52,432 nt of DNA from an uncultured bacterium (GTDB lineage Bacteria > Bacillota_I > Bacilli_A > RF39 > UBA660): positions 1-52,432 of the forward strand of contig CASEYV010000001.1 of assembly GCA_949292245.1 (NCBI GenBank). Reading direction: 5' to 3'. The first letter of the stretch is position 1. Each line of letters starts with the position of its first letter. Below are positions 33,643 through 41,049 of this stretch, piece after piece. A program made the translations under genes and the position numbers. The notes under the pieces were generated by a model that was not told the origin of the DNA, did not search any database, and was given only the letters and a program-made list of their open reading frames with translations.

Positions 33643-35022
33643 TTATTCTCCATTATATAATGATTTAATACCTTCGTTTTTAATATTAATAGCAGCATTT
33701 AAATCTCTTGCCATAATATTACCACATTCGCATCTAAAAACTCTTTTAGATAGCTTTTTCATCTCTGGATGAACTTTTCCACACTTAGAACATATTTGAG
33801 ATGAAGCATAAAATCTATCAACTTTATGAATAATTTTTCCTACTTTTAATGCTTTATAATCAAGTTGTCTAAACAATTCATAAAAATTATTTTTTTGAGT
33901 CATTTTACCGTTAAATTTTTGCATAGCTTTAACATTTAAATTTTCAGTAAAAATAACATCATATTTATGAGTCAAATAAGATGTAGTATTATTCAACATT
34001 TCTTTTTTAATACGAACAACTTTCAATTCTTTTTTAGATTTTTTCAAAAGATATTTTTTAAAGTTATTACTTTTATAATCTCTTTTTGACTTTGTTACAG
34101 CATCTTTTTTATTTTCTCCACATCTTCTTTGCATTCTTTTAATAGCTTTTTTCAATTTTTTAATTTTTTCAATAGGATTTTTAAATGTTTCATTATCAGA
34201 TGTAACAATATAATTATCAGTATTAATATCAATACCAACACTAGATTTAACATCATCTTTATTAATAACGTCAGGTGTAGGTAATTCCAATCCACCCAAA
34301 GCAACATACCATTCGTTATTAACTCTTGATATTGTTACAGCATCAAACTTACTACCCATTGGAATTGGTCTATGATAAATCATTTTAGCAATTCCAACTT
34401 TCATAATGTTAAAATATGCTTTCTTCCCTTCTCCTACTTTTAATGCTGATTGATGTTGACATTGATAAGTATATTTGCAATCTCTCCAATTAAATTTATG
34501 AAAGAATAAATTAGTTCTATCAACTTCTTCAATACCATCGATAGTAAATGTTCTAACTTTTTTATTTTTACTTCTCTTAGCAACCTTTTTATTAAACTTT
34601 TGGTCAATGGCTGTTCTCAAAGCAACAGCAATATAATTAAAACAATTAGCTGGAAGCAATCTTAATTTTTCCTTAATCACTTCTTTATTATTTAATACAT
34701 ATTCAGATGTAACATAATTCCAATATTCACAATCTTCTTCATCTTTTAAGTGATAAATCATTTTTACAATATTAAATTTTGATGGAAATTTATATTTAGG
34801 AAATTTCTTAGGTTCTCCTGTTTTTTCATCAATAATAATTTTGCCATCTTCATCTTTTATATTGGTACTAAAAGATTGATTCTTTCTTTGCTCACGAACA
34901 ATATAAGTTTTAACAATATCAACGGCAATATTATACATTAAGTTATAAGAACTCAATATATTCATTAATTGTTTTTCTTGTTCTTTATTTGGATAAATTC
35001 TATATTTGTATGCAACTTTCAT
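33643..35022 (-). CDS. TnpB/miniature Cas12-type RuvC nuclease
   Basis: 459 residues; GAGGAAATTTATAAATG sets the start. The N-terminus (KYRIYPNKEQEKQLMNIL) is the OrfB/TnpB helix-turn-helix region. RuvC motifs are intact: Asp in SVGIDINTDNYI (about residue 265), Glu in IFTENLNVKAM, Asp in ARDLNAAINI. A zinc ribbon (CSKCGKVHPE, FRCECGN) lies between the last two. TnpB and Cas12 share this layout and cut DNA guided by RNA. It is longer than a typical TnpB (about 400). No TnpA or transposon ends are seen. Four 36-nt repeats end 17 nt before its start, with the same transcription direction. A CRISPR effector is the likeliest reading; a domesticated TnpB is the alternative. Confidence 0.85.
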   Translation of the reverse strand: MKVAYKYRIYPNKEQEKQLMNILSSYNLMYNIAVDIVKTYIVREQRKNQSFSTNIKDEDGKIIIDEKTGEPKKFPKYKFPSKFNIVKMIYHLKDEEDCEYWNYVTSEYVLNNKEVIKEKLRLLPANCFNYIAVALRTAIDQKFNKKVAKRSKNKKVRTFTIDGIEEVDRTNLFFHKFNWRDCKYTYQCQHQSALKVGEGKKAYFNIMKVGIAKMIYHRPIPMGSKFDAVTISRVNNEWYVALGGLELPTPDVINKDDVKSSVGIDINTDNYIVTSDNETFKNPIEKIKKLKKAIKRMQRRCGENKKDAVTKSKRDYKSNNFKKYLLKKSKKELKVVRIKKEMLNNTTSYLTHKYDVIFTENLNVKAMQKFNGKMTQKNNFYELFRQLDYKALKVGKIIHKVDRFYASSQICSKCGKVHPEMKKLSKRVFRCECGNIMARDLNAAINIKNEGIKSLYNGE

Positions 35023-35038
35023 TTATAAATTTCCTCAA

Positions 35039-35250
35039 GTCATAATACATTGTTAAAATAACTAATACTATAACAGCTTGAATTGTCGTCTTCGTCATAG
35101 TACATCATCAAAATAACTAATACTACAACTTTTAATTAACAAAGGTAATCAAATAATCAGTCATAGTACATCATCAAAATAACTAATACTATAACAGCTT
35201 GGATTGTAGTATTCGTCATAGTACATTGTTAAAATAACTAATACTATAAC
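35039..35250 (-). CRISPR. CRISPR-like array 1 beside the nuclease
   Basis: Four 36-nt repeats at 35039-35074, 35094-35129, 35160-35195 and 35215-35250 (plus strand GTCATAGTACATCATCAAAA...AATACTATAAC). Repeats 1 and 4 carry an ATTGTTAA variant, repeats 2 and 3 ATCATCAA. The spacers are irregular: 19, 30 and 19 nt, and the two 19-nt ones are near-identical (16 of 19). On the minus strand the repeat ends form a 9-bp stem (GTTATAGTA/TACTATGAC with one G-U). Repeat 1 touches the ribosome site of the nuclease gene. Confidence 0.75.
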
Positions 35251-35277
35251 CTCTATACTATATGTTATTGTATATAT

Positions 35278-35437
35278 GTTATTTTTCTTGTTTTCGTAAT
35301 AATTATTTTAAACTCCGTTTATTGTTTCTTCCACCCAACATTTTCAATTATTAGTTATAATAATATCCAACTAAGATGTCCGCAATCGTTTATGGTAAAT
35401 TATCTACCAAAGTTAAGGACTATGCTTCCTTACTATG
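35278..35437 (-). ncRNA. tracr/leader-like RNA element of array 1
   Basis: The promoter at 35444 starts an RNA that crosses this stretch before the repeats. It shares CCACCCAACATT (35331-35342) and TCCAACTAAGATGTCCGCAA (35366-35385) with the elements beside arrays 2 and 3, at the same distance from the last repeat (about 80 nt). Two segments complement the repeat: ATTAGTTAT at 35350-35358 and GTTATTTT at 35278-35285 (plus-strand letters). Confidence 0.55.
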
Positions 35438-35443
35438 TGTATA

Positions 35444-35472
35444 GTTATAACACTATATTTTATAGATGTCAA
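35444..35472 (-). promoter_or_regulatory. promoter of the CRISPR/nuclease locus
   Basis: TTGACA at 35472-35467, 17-nt spacer, TATAAC at 35449-35444 on the minus strand. Its transcript would carry the conserved element, array 1 and the nuclease gene. Confidence 0.75.
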
Positions 35473-35502
35473 TAAATTATTAGAATAATTTACTAGAAAC
35501 GA

Positions 35503-35526
35503 TTTTAGCCCCATAGGGGGCTAAAA
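35503..35526. terminator. GC-rich hairpin upstream of the CRISPR promoter
   Basis: TTTTAGCCCC-ATA-GGGGGCTAAAA, an 8-10 bp stem that separates the upstream transcript from the CRISPR promoter. No long T tract. Confidence 0.5.
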
Positions 35527-35789
35527 AGGCTAAAATATGGTAAACCCTAGTCGTAAAATAATTTTTATTACAGTGGTCTAAAAAAGGCTTATTTTTGGGA
35601 TAAAATATGGTAAAAAAGATTTTTATAAGAGAATTTAATAATGTAATTATACTAAAATATAGGATAAAATGGTAAAATAAGGGTATTTTTGCCCTACTTT
35701 CGATTTTTATTTTTTTAAAAAAAAGTTTTTTAACAAAAAATTTTTTCGCATATTTTTTAAAAAATAATTTTTCAATAAAATCAATGGCA

Positions 35790-35931
35790 TAAATCATTTG
35801 GGGAAAAAATTAAGAAAAATTATAGAAATACAATGGCATAGCTACAAAAATCATCTATAAACTATATGCCGAAAAATAGTTTATAAAATGCTGGAATAAA
35901 AAAATTATTCCCCAAATGATTTATTATAATC
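35790..35931 (-). ncRNA. structured RNA or origin-region inverted repeats
   Basis: AATCATTTGGGGAA and TTCCCCAAATGATT form a 14-bp perfect closing stem, with TATAAACTAT/ATAGTTTATA inside. The promoter at 35932 reads straight into it on the minus strand. The only frame nearby (35480-35797) is low-complexity Lys/Phe and not convincing. Confidence 0.45.
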
Positions 35932-35960
35932 ATTATAGCCTATAATTTTTTAATTGTCAA
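35932..35960 (-). promoter_or_regulatory. sigma70-type promoter, divergent control region
   Basis: TTGACA, 17-nt spacer, TATAAT: perfect consensus firing leftwards from the edge of the palindrome array. Confidence 0.75.
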
Positions 35961-35980
35961 GCATTTTGTGTAGGGTATTT

Positions 35981-36302
35981 TTGATAAAATTTGTCAGCTA
36001 AGATTTGACAAGATTTGTCATTTGACAAGATTTGTCATTTGACAAGATTTGTCATAACAGGAGACACTCTTGACAAAATTTGTCAAGATAAAATTTGACA
36101 AAATTTGTCATACAATAATTATAATACATTTGACAAAATTTGTCAAGATAAAATTTGACAAGATTTGTCATTTACGATTTGACAAATTTTGTCATTTACG
36201 ATTTGACAAAATTTGTCATACAATAATTATAATACATTTGACAAAATTTGTCAAGATAAAATTTGACAAGATTTGTCATTTAGGATTTGACAAATCTTGT
36301 CA
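35981..36302. repeat. array of 13 palindromic 16-bp sites
   Basis: The unit is TTGACAARATTTGTCA. Copies start at 35981 (one mismatch), 36005, 36022, 36039, 36070, 36095, 36130, 36155, 36179, 36203, 36238, 36263 and 36287. The first three perfect copies are 17 bp apart; later ones fall in a duplicated block of about 60 bp. This fits operators for the downstream DNA-binding protein, an iteron-type origin, or a partition site. Each half also contains TTGACA, the -35 sequence. Confidence 0.9.
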
Positions 36303-36310
36303 TAATAATA

Positions 36311-36339
36311 TTGCAAATATAATTTCAATATTATATAAT
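36311..36339 (+). promoter_or_regulatory. promoter of the winged-helix gene
   Basis: TTGCAA, 17-nt spacer, TATAAT, starting 9 nt after the last palindrome, so bound repressor could block it. Confidence 0.65.
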
Positions 36340-36360
36340 CTGAATAATGGAGAAAATATA

Positions 36361-36687
36361 ATGAACGAATTATCTATTACAGAAAAATTTATATTAGAAA
36401 TAATTAACAATAAACCAATTACAGATATAAAACAATTTGCAGAATATTGTCAAATACCTTATAGCACAGTTAGACAATATGTTGCTAAATTATTGAGGAA
36501 TAATTATTTAATAAAAGATAATGAAATGATTAAATTTAATCATTCATCTAATTATACCACAATTATTAAAAATAATCAATATTATAATTATTCCAAAATG
36601 CTTGAACAAACATTGGTCAATAATCATTTTACTACAAATGAGGAATTGACATTATTAAAAAAGTATTTTAATATAAATGATTTATAG
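36361..36687 (+). CDS. small winged-helix DNA-binding protein
   Basis: 108 residues from the ATG at 36361 after TGGAGAAAATATA; the longer frame upstream only translates the palindromes. EFAEYCQIPYSTVRQYVAKLLRNNYLIKDNEMIKF-like text (IKQFAEYCQIPYSTVRQYVA then LLRNNYLIK) is a clear winged helix-turn-helix. It lies just after 13 palindromic sites on its own side of the promoter, so it is probably their ligand: an autorepressor, an origin-binding protein or a partition protein. It is the only plus-strand protein gene between 8764 and the right edge. Confidence 0.7.
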   Translation: MNELSITEKFILEIINNKPITDIKQFAEYCQIPYSTVRQYVAKLLRNNYLIKDNEMIKFNHSSNYTTIIKNNQYYNYSKMLEQTLVNNHFTTNEELTLLKKYFNINDL

Positions 36688-36873
36688 ATTATATCCACAG
36701 TGGTTACAATGGCTACCATCCCAAAATTCATAATCACCACAGTTTGGGCAATATGATACAACATAACTACCGACTTCATCATAATCTACATTATATTCCG
36801 CCAACAGTTTATAGACTTTTAACATATCTTTATCATCAAAAGCCAATACTGTTTTATCACATAAATTAACCAT
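36682..36873 (-). CDS. small zinc-ribbon protein
   Basis: 63 residues; C-terminal CPNCGDYEFWDGSHCNHCGYN is a two-knuckle zinc ribbon. Ends over the last codons of the convergent winged-helix gene. Confidence 0.55.
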   Translation of the reverse strand: MVNLCDKTVLAFDDKDMLKVYKLLAEYNVDYDEVGSYVVSYCPNCGDYEFWDGSHCNHCGYNL

Positions 36874-36886
36874 TGTTTAACCTTTC

Positions 36887-37873
36887 TTATTCTGTAACAT
36901 TTTTAGCAATACGATTGCGTAATGTGTTAATGAAATCATCATAACCAAAGCATTTGTTATATAAGTTAATATATTCTATTTCATTGTGTTTGTCAAGTCT
37001 TTTCTTAAAAATTATTTCAAAACCATTTTTATATTTGCATTTAAGCATACAGGCAATGATTAAAATATTTTCATCTTTATTCAACAAAGATTGGTTAAAA
37101 GATACTTGATTATAAGAACACATTGAATCACCAATGAAAGATTCAAACAAGTGTTTATAATCATCTGCTGTTAATTTACAAGAGGTAACAAAGTGGAAAA
37201 GACCATTGACATAATCATTCATAGCAGTAATCATATCTGTTGTATTTCTAACATAGAACGGATTTTGCATTACACATCTTTGAAAAGCTGATACTGCATT
37301 GAAGATTAAATTATCTCTGCTTTCTTTATCCAATTTATGCCAATGATTTACCAACAAATAATTTACACTCATATTTGCTTTATATGGAATTGACAATAAT
37401 TCCGGCATTTCATAGATAGCTTGTGAAAGCATTTCAGAATCTAGTATATCAATTTCTTCATTAGATAACATCAAAAGACCATGAACTAAATTTCTAATGT
37501 CTCTATTTGTATCTCTATCATTTAACGGTAATGATTCAACATATTTGTAAATGAATTCTCTTAATACTTTAACAATAGAGATTTCATTAGCAAGAATTTC
37601 ATCTTCATAGGAAAAAATATATCTTTGAACTTTATCAGAAAAATCAACTACATCAATATCTTTCGGAAAAACATTCCAATGAATATTGTTTTCTCTTAAT
37701 GAATTGAGAACTTTATAGCAAAAGAGATTATAAAACTTACGAATAAAGGGATTGACTTTATCAGCATCATTTAAGAAATCAACAATATAAAGTTGGTTTT
37801 GTTCATAATCAATCATATAGTTATCTGTGTTTAACAATACTTGAACATCAACTTTTTTCGGAGCAAACAACAT
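36887..37873 (-). CDS. unknown 328-aa protein
   Basis: Mostly helical, acidic, no membrane span, with several Asp/Asn-rich loops (PLNDRDTNRDIRNLVHGLLM). It does not match a family I know. It is the longest unassigned protein of the window and lies next to the control region. Confidence 0.6.
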   Translation of the reverse strand: MLFAPKKVDVQVLLNTDNYMIDYEQNQLYIVDFLNDADKVNPFIRKFYNLFCYKVLNSLRENNIHWNVFPKDIDVVDFSDKVQRYIFSYEDEILANEISIVKVLREFIYKYVESLPLNDRDTNRDIRNLVHGLLMLSNEEIDILDSEMLSQAIYEMPELLSIPYKANMSVNYLLVNHWHKLDKESRDNLIFNAVSAFQRCVMQNPFYVRNTTDMITAMNDYVNGLFHFVTSCKLTADDYKHLFESFIGDSMCSYNQVSFNQSLLNKDENILIIACMLKCKYKNGFEIIFKKRLDKHNEIEYINLYNKCFGYDDFINTLRNRIAKNVTE

Positions 37874-37908
37874 ATTATCAATCCCTATTATCGTTAACTT
37901 ATAATAGG

Positions 37909-37936
37909 ATTATATAATAATATTATTAAATGTCAA
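37909..37936 (-). promoter_or_regulatory. sigma70-type promoter
   Basis: TTGACA, 16-nt spacer, TATAAT before the 328-aa gene. Confidence 0.7.
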
Positions 37937-37943
37937 GAGTTAT

Positions 37944-38189
37944 TTAATAATCTACATCCATAATTTTCTTTTCATTAAATATAGATGTAATAATTGCAAA
38001 ATCTTCATATGAATATAATGAACCTAATGCTGATGGTTTATCAATATCTTGAAAACAATTAAATTTTTCATTCCACATTACATTAAGTTTAACATAACGT
38101 TCTCCACCAATATCAATATATCCATGATATGTTTGACTATTTGTTAATTCATTTTTTTCAATATTTTTATATACTAAACATTTTACCAT
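37944..38189 (-). CDS. small protein of unknown function
   Basis: 81 residues, beta-rich (YHGYIDIGGERYVKLNVMWN). It follows the secreted-protein gene by 5 nt. Confidence 0.5.
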   Translation of the reverse strand: MVKCLVYKNIEKNELTNSQTYHGYIDIGGERYVKLNVMWNEKFNCFQDIDKPSALGSLYSYEDFAIITSIFNEKKIMDVDY

Positions 38190-38194
38190 ATAAT

Positions 38195-38539
38195 TTACTC
38201 CTTAAACAATAATGGAATATCTTGTGACCAATTCTGACAATCAGTAGAAAAACTTTTCATACCTGGACACAACATTTTACCAATAGGTTGAATTCTATAA
38301 CCACCTTTATAAAGATTACCATCCTTATAACAAATGATTGTAAAATAATCATTAGTAATTCTTACAGCAACAACTTTACAACCATGGAAATCTTTACCAA
38401 TAATACTTTGGTCAATGGTTGATACTTCCTCTACTTTTGGAGATGATTTAGGTGTTGATTTTGCTACTGGCACAACAACAATAGCATTTGCATTAAAAGA
38501 AAACATTACCAAAAACAATACCAAAAACAACTTCTTCAT
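38195..38539 (-). CDS. secreted protein with signal peptide
   Basis: 114 residues from the ATG at 38539 (AAAGGATTTATA before it). MKKLFLVLFLVMFSFNANA is a textbook type I signal peptide with an ANA cut site. The mature part (GKDFHGCKVVAVRITNDYFT, two further Cys) resembles the secreted protein at 15612, so the phage exports a small Cys-containing family. Confidence 0.6.
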   Translation of the reverse strand: MKKLFLVLFLVMFSFNANAIVVVPVAKSTPKSSPKVEEVSTIDQSIIGKDFHGCKVVAVRITNDYFTIICYKDGNLYKGGYRIQPIGKMLCPGMKSFSTDCQNWSQDIPLLFKE

Positions 38540-38571
38540 TATAAATCCTTTCATAATTACCTTATAAAAAT

Positions 38572-38600
38572 AATATATAATACAATGATATTGTTGTCAA
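38572..38600 (-). promoter_or_regulatory. sigma70-type promoter
   Basis: TTGACA, 17-nt spacer, TATATT before the secreted-protein gene. Confidence 0.65.
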
Positions 38601-38609
38601 TAGGTTAAA

Positions 38610-38645
38610 TAAAAAAAGCCCAAGGAAATTTCCTTGGGCTTTTTT
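38610..38645. terminator. strong terminator
   Basis: AAAAAAGCCCAAGGAAA and TTTCCTTGGGCTTTTTT: a long perfect stem with A/T tracts on both sides. Confidence 0.9.
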
Positions 38646-38678
38646 ACATTGCTTTAATATTTGACCTATGTAACTTTT

Positions 38679-39383
38679 TTATCTATATTTAATTCTGTAT
38701 GTTCTTGTTGAAGTATGTCTTTTTTTATATTTATAATTATCTGTCATACTGTGACAATTAGGACATAATAAAATTGTATTATCTAATGTATTGTTATGAT
38801 GATTGCCGTCAATATGATGTAATTCTAATGAAGGATTGTTTTCATTGTTATTTTCCCAATCCCACTTACATTTTGGATTCATACATTTATTATAATGTCT
38901 AATATAGTAATTTCGTAATACTCTATGTGATACTATTTCATTATTCTCAATAATTTTATCACTTTGTTTATGTTTCCATTGATTATAACATTCTTTTGAA
39001 CAAAACTTACCAAACGAACCTTTTCGTTTTACAAATTCTTTTTCACAATTTTGACATTTTAATATCTTATTTTGATTTGCATTTTGATTTGTATTTTGAT
39101 TTGCATTTAATGATTTATAATAACATTCTTTTGAACAATAATTGTTAGTTCTAATGGCAGAAGCTATAACATAAATCGGTTTTCCACACGTTGCACAATT
39201 TAAATATTTAGACCCTCTTTTAATTCTTTTACATTCATCACTACAATAAAACGGTCTATTATACTTATTTGACTTTTTTATTAAATTATAAAATTGCTTA
39301 TCATTTTTTGGATTAAACCATTTACCACAAACCCCACACTTTAATTGTTTTGTTTCATAATTTATATCATCACGTATATTCAT
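38679..39383 (-). CDS. HNH homing endonuclease
   Basis: 234 residues. Three or four zinc knuckles (KCGVCGKWFNP, NCATCGKPIY, KCQNCEKEFV) precede a C-terminal HNH core: LELHHIDGNHHNNTLDNTILLCPNCHS. A NANQNTNQNANQN linker lies near residue 95. It is adjacent to tRNA-Thr, so it is probably a free-standing homing nuclease of the tRNA region. Confidence 0.8.
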   Translation of the reverse strand: MNIRDDINYETKQLKCGVCGKWFNPKNDKQFYNLIKKSNKYNRPFYCSDECKRIKRGSKYLNCATCGKPIYVIASAIRTNNYCSKECYYKSLNANQNTNQNANQNKILKCQNCEKEFVKRKGSFGKFCSKECYNQWKHKQSDKIIENNEIVSHRVLRNYYIRHYNKCMNPKCKWDWENNNENNPSLELHHIDGNHHNNTLDNTILLCPNCHSMTDNYKYKKRHTSTRTYRIKYR

Positions 39384-39481
39384 TATTTATAGTTCCTTTT
39401 AAAGGATTTTATTTATATTTATCTAAAAATTATTATAAATAAATTAGATTTTATCATTTGGCACTATAATAATTAAAAAAA

Positions 39482-39569
39482 TGGTGCCGACCACAGGATT
39501 CGAACCTGCAATGGGATTGCTCCGACGGATTACAAATCCGTTCCATTCAACCAGTTCTGGCAAGTCGGC
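39482..39569 (-). tRNA. tRNA-Thr(UGU) with long variable region
   Basis: Loop TTTGTAA gives UGU when the ACGGA/TCCGT stem is used. The variable region of about 15 nt is class II-like, which is odd for Thr; a Tyr reading would need a shifted stem. CCA encoded. Confidence 0.7.
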
Positions 39570-39591
39570 ATAATATTATTTAAATAAATAA

Positions 39592-39676
39592 TGGCGGAAG
39601 GCACAGGATTCGAACCTGCAAGACTTTTCAGCCCAATGGTTTTCAAGACCACTCCCTCACCACCCGGACACCTTCC
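39592..39676 (-). tRNA. tRNA-Ser(UGA)
   Basis: Loop CTTGAAA gives UGA; long class II arm, acceptor GGAAGG/CCTTCC, G73, CCA. Confidence 0.9.
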
Positions 39677-39685
39677 ATAATTCTA

Positions 39686-39714
39686 TTTATAGAATAATTA
39701 TATTAAATTGTCAA
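39686..39714 (-). promoter_or_regulatory. promoter for tRNA-Ser/Thr
   Basis: TTGACA, 17-nt spacer, TATAAA, 10 nt before tRNA-Ser. Confidence 0.65.
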
Positions 39715-39748
39715 TATATTAAAATGTGAAAGAACATTTAGTTAAGTT

Positions 39749-39826
39749 GTTGTTACAGTAGGAATCGAACCTACAATCTTTGATTTCAAGTCAAATGCTT
39801 ATCCACTAACGTTCAATAGGATTATT
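39749..39826 (-). tRNA. degenerate tRNA-like gene, UGA anticodon
   Basis: A normal T arm (GTAGG-TTCGATT-CCTAC) and anticodon arm (TTTGA-CTTGAAA-TCAAA, UGA) are present, but the acceptor strands do not pair over 7 bp and CCA is missing. The outer flanks pair instead (GAAC..TTAG / CTAA..GTTC). Confidence 0.5.
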
Positions 39827-39867
39827 TTAAATTGCAGATTAAAAGTCTGGTCTATGTAAATCCTATT
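39815..39867 (-). ncRNA. CTATGTAAATC element A
   Basis: Closed by the 9-bp stem AATAGGATT/AATCCTATT and containing CAGATTAAAAGTCTG, a 7-nt-loop hairpin like a UUU anticodon arm. Shares CTATGTAAATC (39852-39862) with elements B, C and D. Confidence 0.5.
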
Positions 39868-39905
39868 CTTACTATCGGTAAGAAATTATAATAAAGAAGA
39901 AAACC

Positions 39906-39979
39906 ATACAGATTTTGCTACCTAAATTAGCACTTATTTTGAATAATAAATCACAGAATCGAACTATGTAAATCTGTAT
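39906..39979 (-). tRNA. probable circularly permuted tRNA-like gene (element B)
   Basis: On the minus strand the T arm (CATAG-TTCGATT-CTGTG) and 3' acceptor half ATTTATT come first, then the 5' acceptor half AATAAGT and a D arm (GCTAATTTAGGTAGC). The two halves pair over 7 bp with one G-U. The outer ends form a 10-bp stem (ATACAGATTT/AAATCTGTAT). No anticodon arm is evident. Confidence 0.5.
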
Positions 39980-40026
39980 ATCACTATCTTTAAATTATCT
40001 TATTATTTAAACCAAAGAATAATTAT

Positions 40027-40073
40027 AAAGATTTCAATGTGTGTTCCAATTATATTATGCTATGTAAATCTTT
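40027..40073 (-). ncRNA. CTATGTAAATC element C
   Basis: Closed by AAAGATTT/AAATCTTT and carrying the shared motif CTATGTAAATC at 40060-40070; the inside shows no clear tRNA arm. 40074-40136 holds only an AT-rich inverted repeat. Confidence 0.4.
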
Positions 40074-40136
40074 ACTTCGCTATTGGTTTGAATAATAAGA
40101 TAATTTCTTTATCTTATTATATTTAAATAATCATCG

Positions 40137-40500
40137 GTTGGACTCCTGACTACCAACAAGCCCCTCATATGCACATTGTTCGGTCACATCCACAAAAGTC
40201 AGCTTCACTTTTGCTTAAGGATGGGGAGATTGATTACTCCCAACTGAATACAGACATCAGATTCTTTAACGATTTGTTCAGTTCTTACGTCACTCACGGT
40301 TGGCCCACCGTGGCTATTTCAACCTTATGCTACATATTATTCACAGCGACACCATAAACTTTTCAGCCTATGCAGTGCCCACTCTTATGTCCTGTCAAGA
40401 CATTGTTTGAGTTACAACGATTATTCATATTTACAATATAATTATAACAAGGATAGAAAGTTTCTTCACTTAATTACTTCATCTCTTTCGTTTCCTTATG
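40137..40500 (-). ncRNA. long structured non-coding RNA candidate
   Basis: About 350 nt, clearly richer in G+C than its surroundings, without a credible frame. Hairpins: GTTGG/CCAAC at 40137, AAAAGT/ACTTTT, GGGAG/CTCCC, ACGGT/ACCGT around 40300, ATGTC/GACAT near 40390. The promoter at 40506 reads into it. Large ornate RNAs such as ROOL and GOLLD lie in phage tRNA clusters; I cannot confirm membership. Confidence 0.55.
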
Positions 40501-40505
40501 TATTT

Positions 40506-40534
40506 AATATATCCTATATTAAATAAAATGTCAA
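40506..40534 (-). promoter_or_regulatory. promoter of the long structured RNA
   Basis: TTGACA, 17-nt spacer, TATATT reading leftwards into 40500. Confidence 0.65.
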
Positions 40535-40805
40535 TAATAATTTCTTAAAAAATAATATAACCACATATAAAGGTTACAGTTGCTATTGCAATAATACCCA
40601 ATGGGTACATTGTTTTTCTCCCTAATAATTTTTTTACTGATTCTTCATCAAACCTAATTCTTCATTAGGATAACTGTTCTTTAACCTTGTCAGATAAGGC
40701 AACGAAATTCTTTCGTTCACTCATAATTCTGCTAATTGTAATAACAATTATTTGCACATAGGGGCATCCAGCTTTCCCATAACTCCATACGGAGCACCCT
40801 TAAAT

Positions 40806-40881
40806 TGGTAGCACGAGAGAGACTTGCACTCCCACTCTACTGAATATGAGTCAGTCGCTTCACTATTTAAGCTATCGTGCC
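40806..40881 (-). tRNA. tRNA with CAU anticodon (elongator Met or Ile2)
   Basis: Stem ACTGA/TCAGT, loop CTCATAT gives CAU; acceptor GGCACGA/TCGTGCT; T loop TGCAAGT. If C34 is lysidine-modified it would read AUA (Ile). The 40535-40805 gap before it holds hairpins but no gene. Confidence 0.8.
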
Positions 40882-40890
40882 ATTTAAAAT

Positions 40891-40966
40891 TGGTACCAGC
40901 AACGGGATTCGAACCCGTGACTCCTCCGTGAAAGGGAGACGACTTAGACCACTTGTCGATGCCGGC
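40891..40966 (-). tRNA. tRNA-Glu(UUC)
   Basis: Loop CTTTCAC gives UUC; acceptor GCCGGCA/TGCTGGT with G-U pairs; CCA encoded. Confidence 0.9.
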
Positions 40967-40971
40967 ATAAA

Positions 40972-41046
40972 TGGTTGCGGGAGATGGAATCGAACCACCG
41001 ACCATCGGGGCATGAACCCGATAAGCTACCACTGCTACATCCCGCT
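40972..41046 (-). tRNA. initiator-like tRNA-Met(CAU)
   Basis: Three G-C pairs below the anticodon loop (TCGGG/CCCGA, loop TTCATGC) and an unpaired position 1 opposite A72 mark an initiator tRNA. CCA encoded. Confidence 0.85.
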
Positions 41047-41049
41047 ATA

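Noticed and set aside
33643-35022. Ordinary IS605/IS607 transposon TnpB
   Set aside because: No TnpA, no end hairpins and no room for an omega RNA after the gene; repeats lie directly upstream. Kept only as the alternative explanation.
35480-35797. 105-aa minus-strand frame
   Set aside because: Low-complexity Lys/Phe/Ile text in an AT-rich structured region, no ribosome site, overlaps a terminator hairpin.
36070-36360. Upstream extension of the winged-helix gene
   Set aside because: The extra residues only translate the palindromic sites; the ATG at 36361 has its own ribosome site and promoter.
40169-40357. 62-aa plus-strand frame
   Set aside because: Lies in the structured RNA candidate, against the direction of all neighbours and without a ribosome site.
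40748-41032. 94-aa minus-strand frame
   Set aside because: Runs through three tRNA genes.
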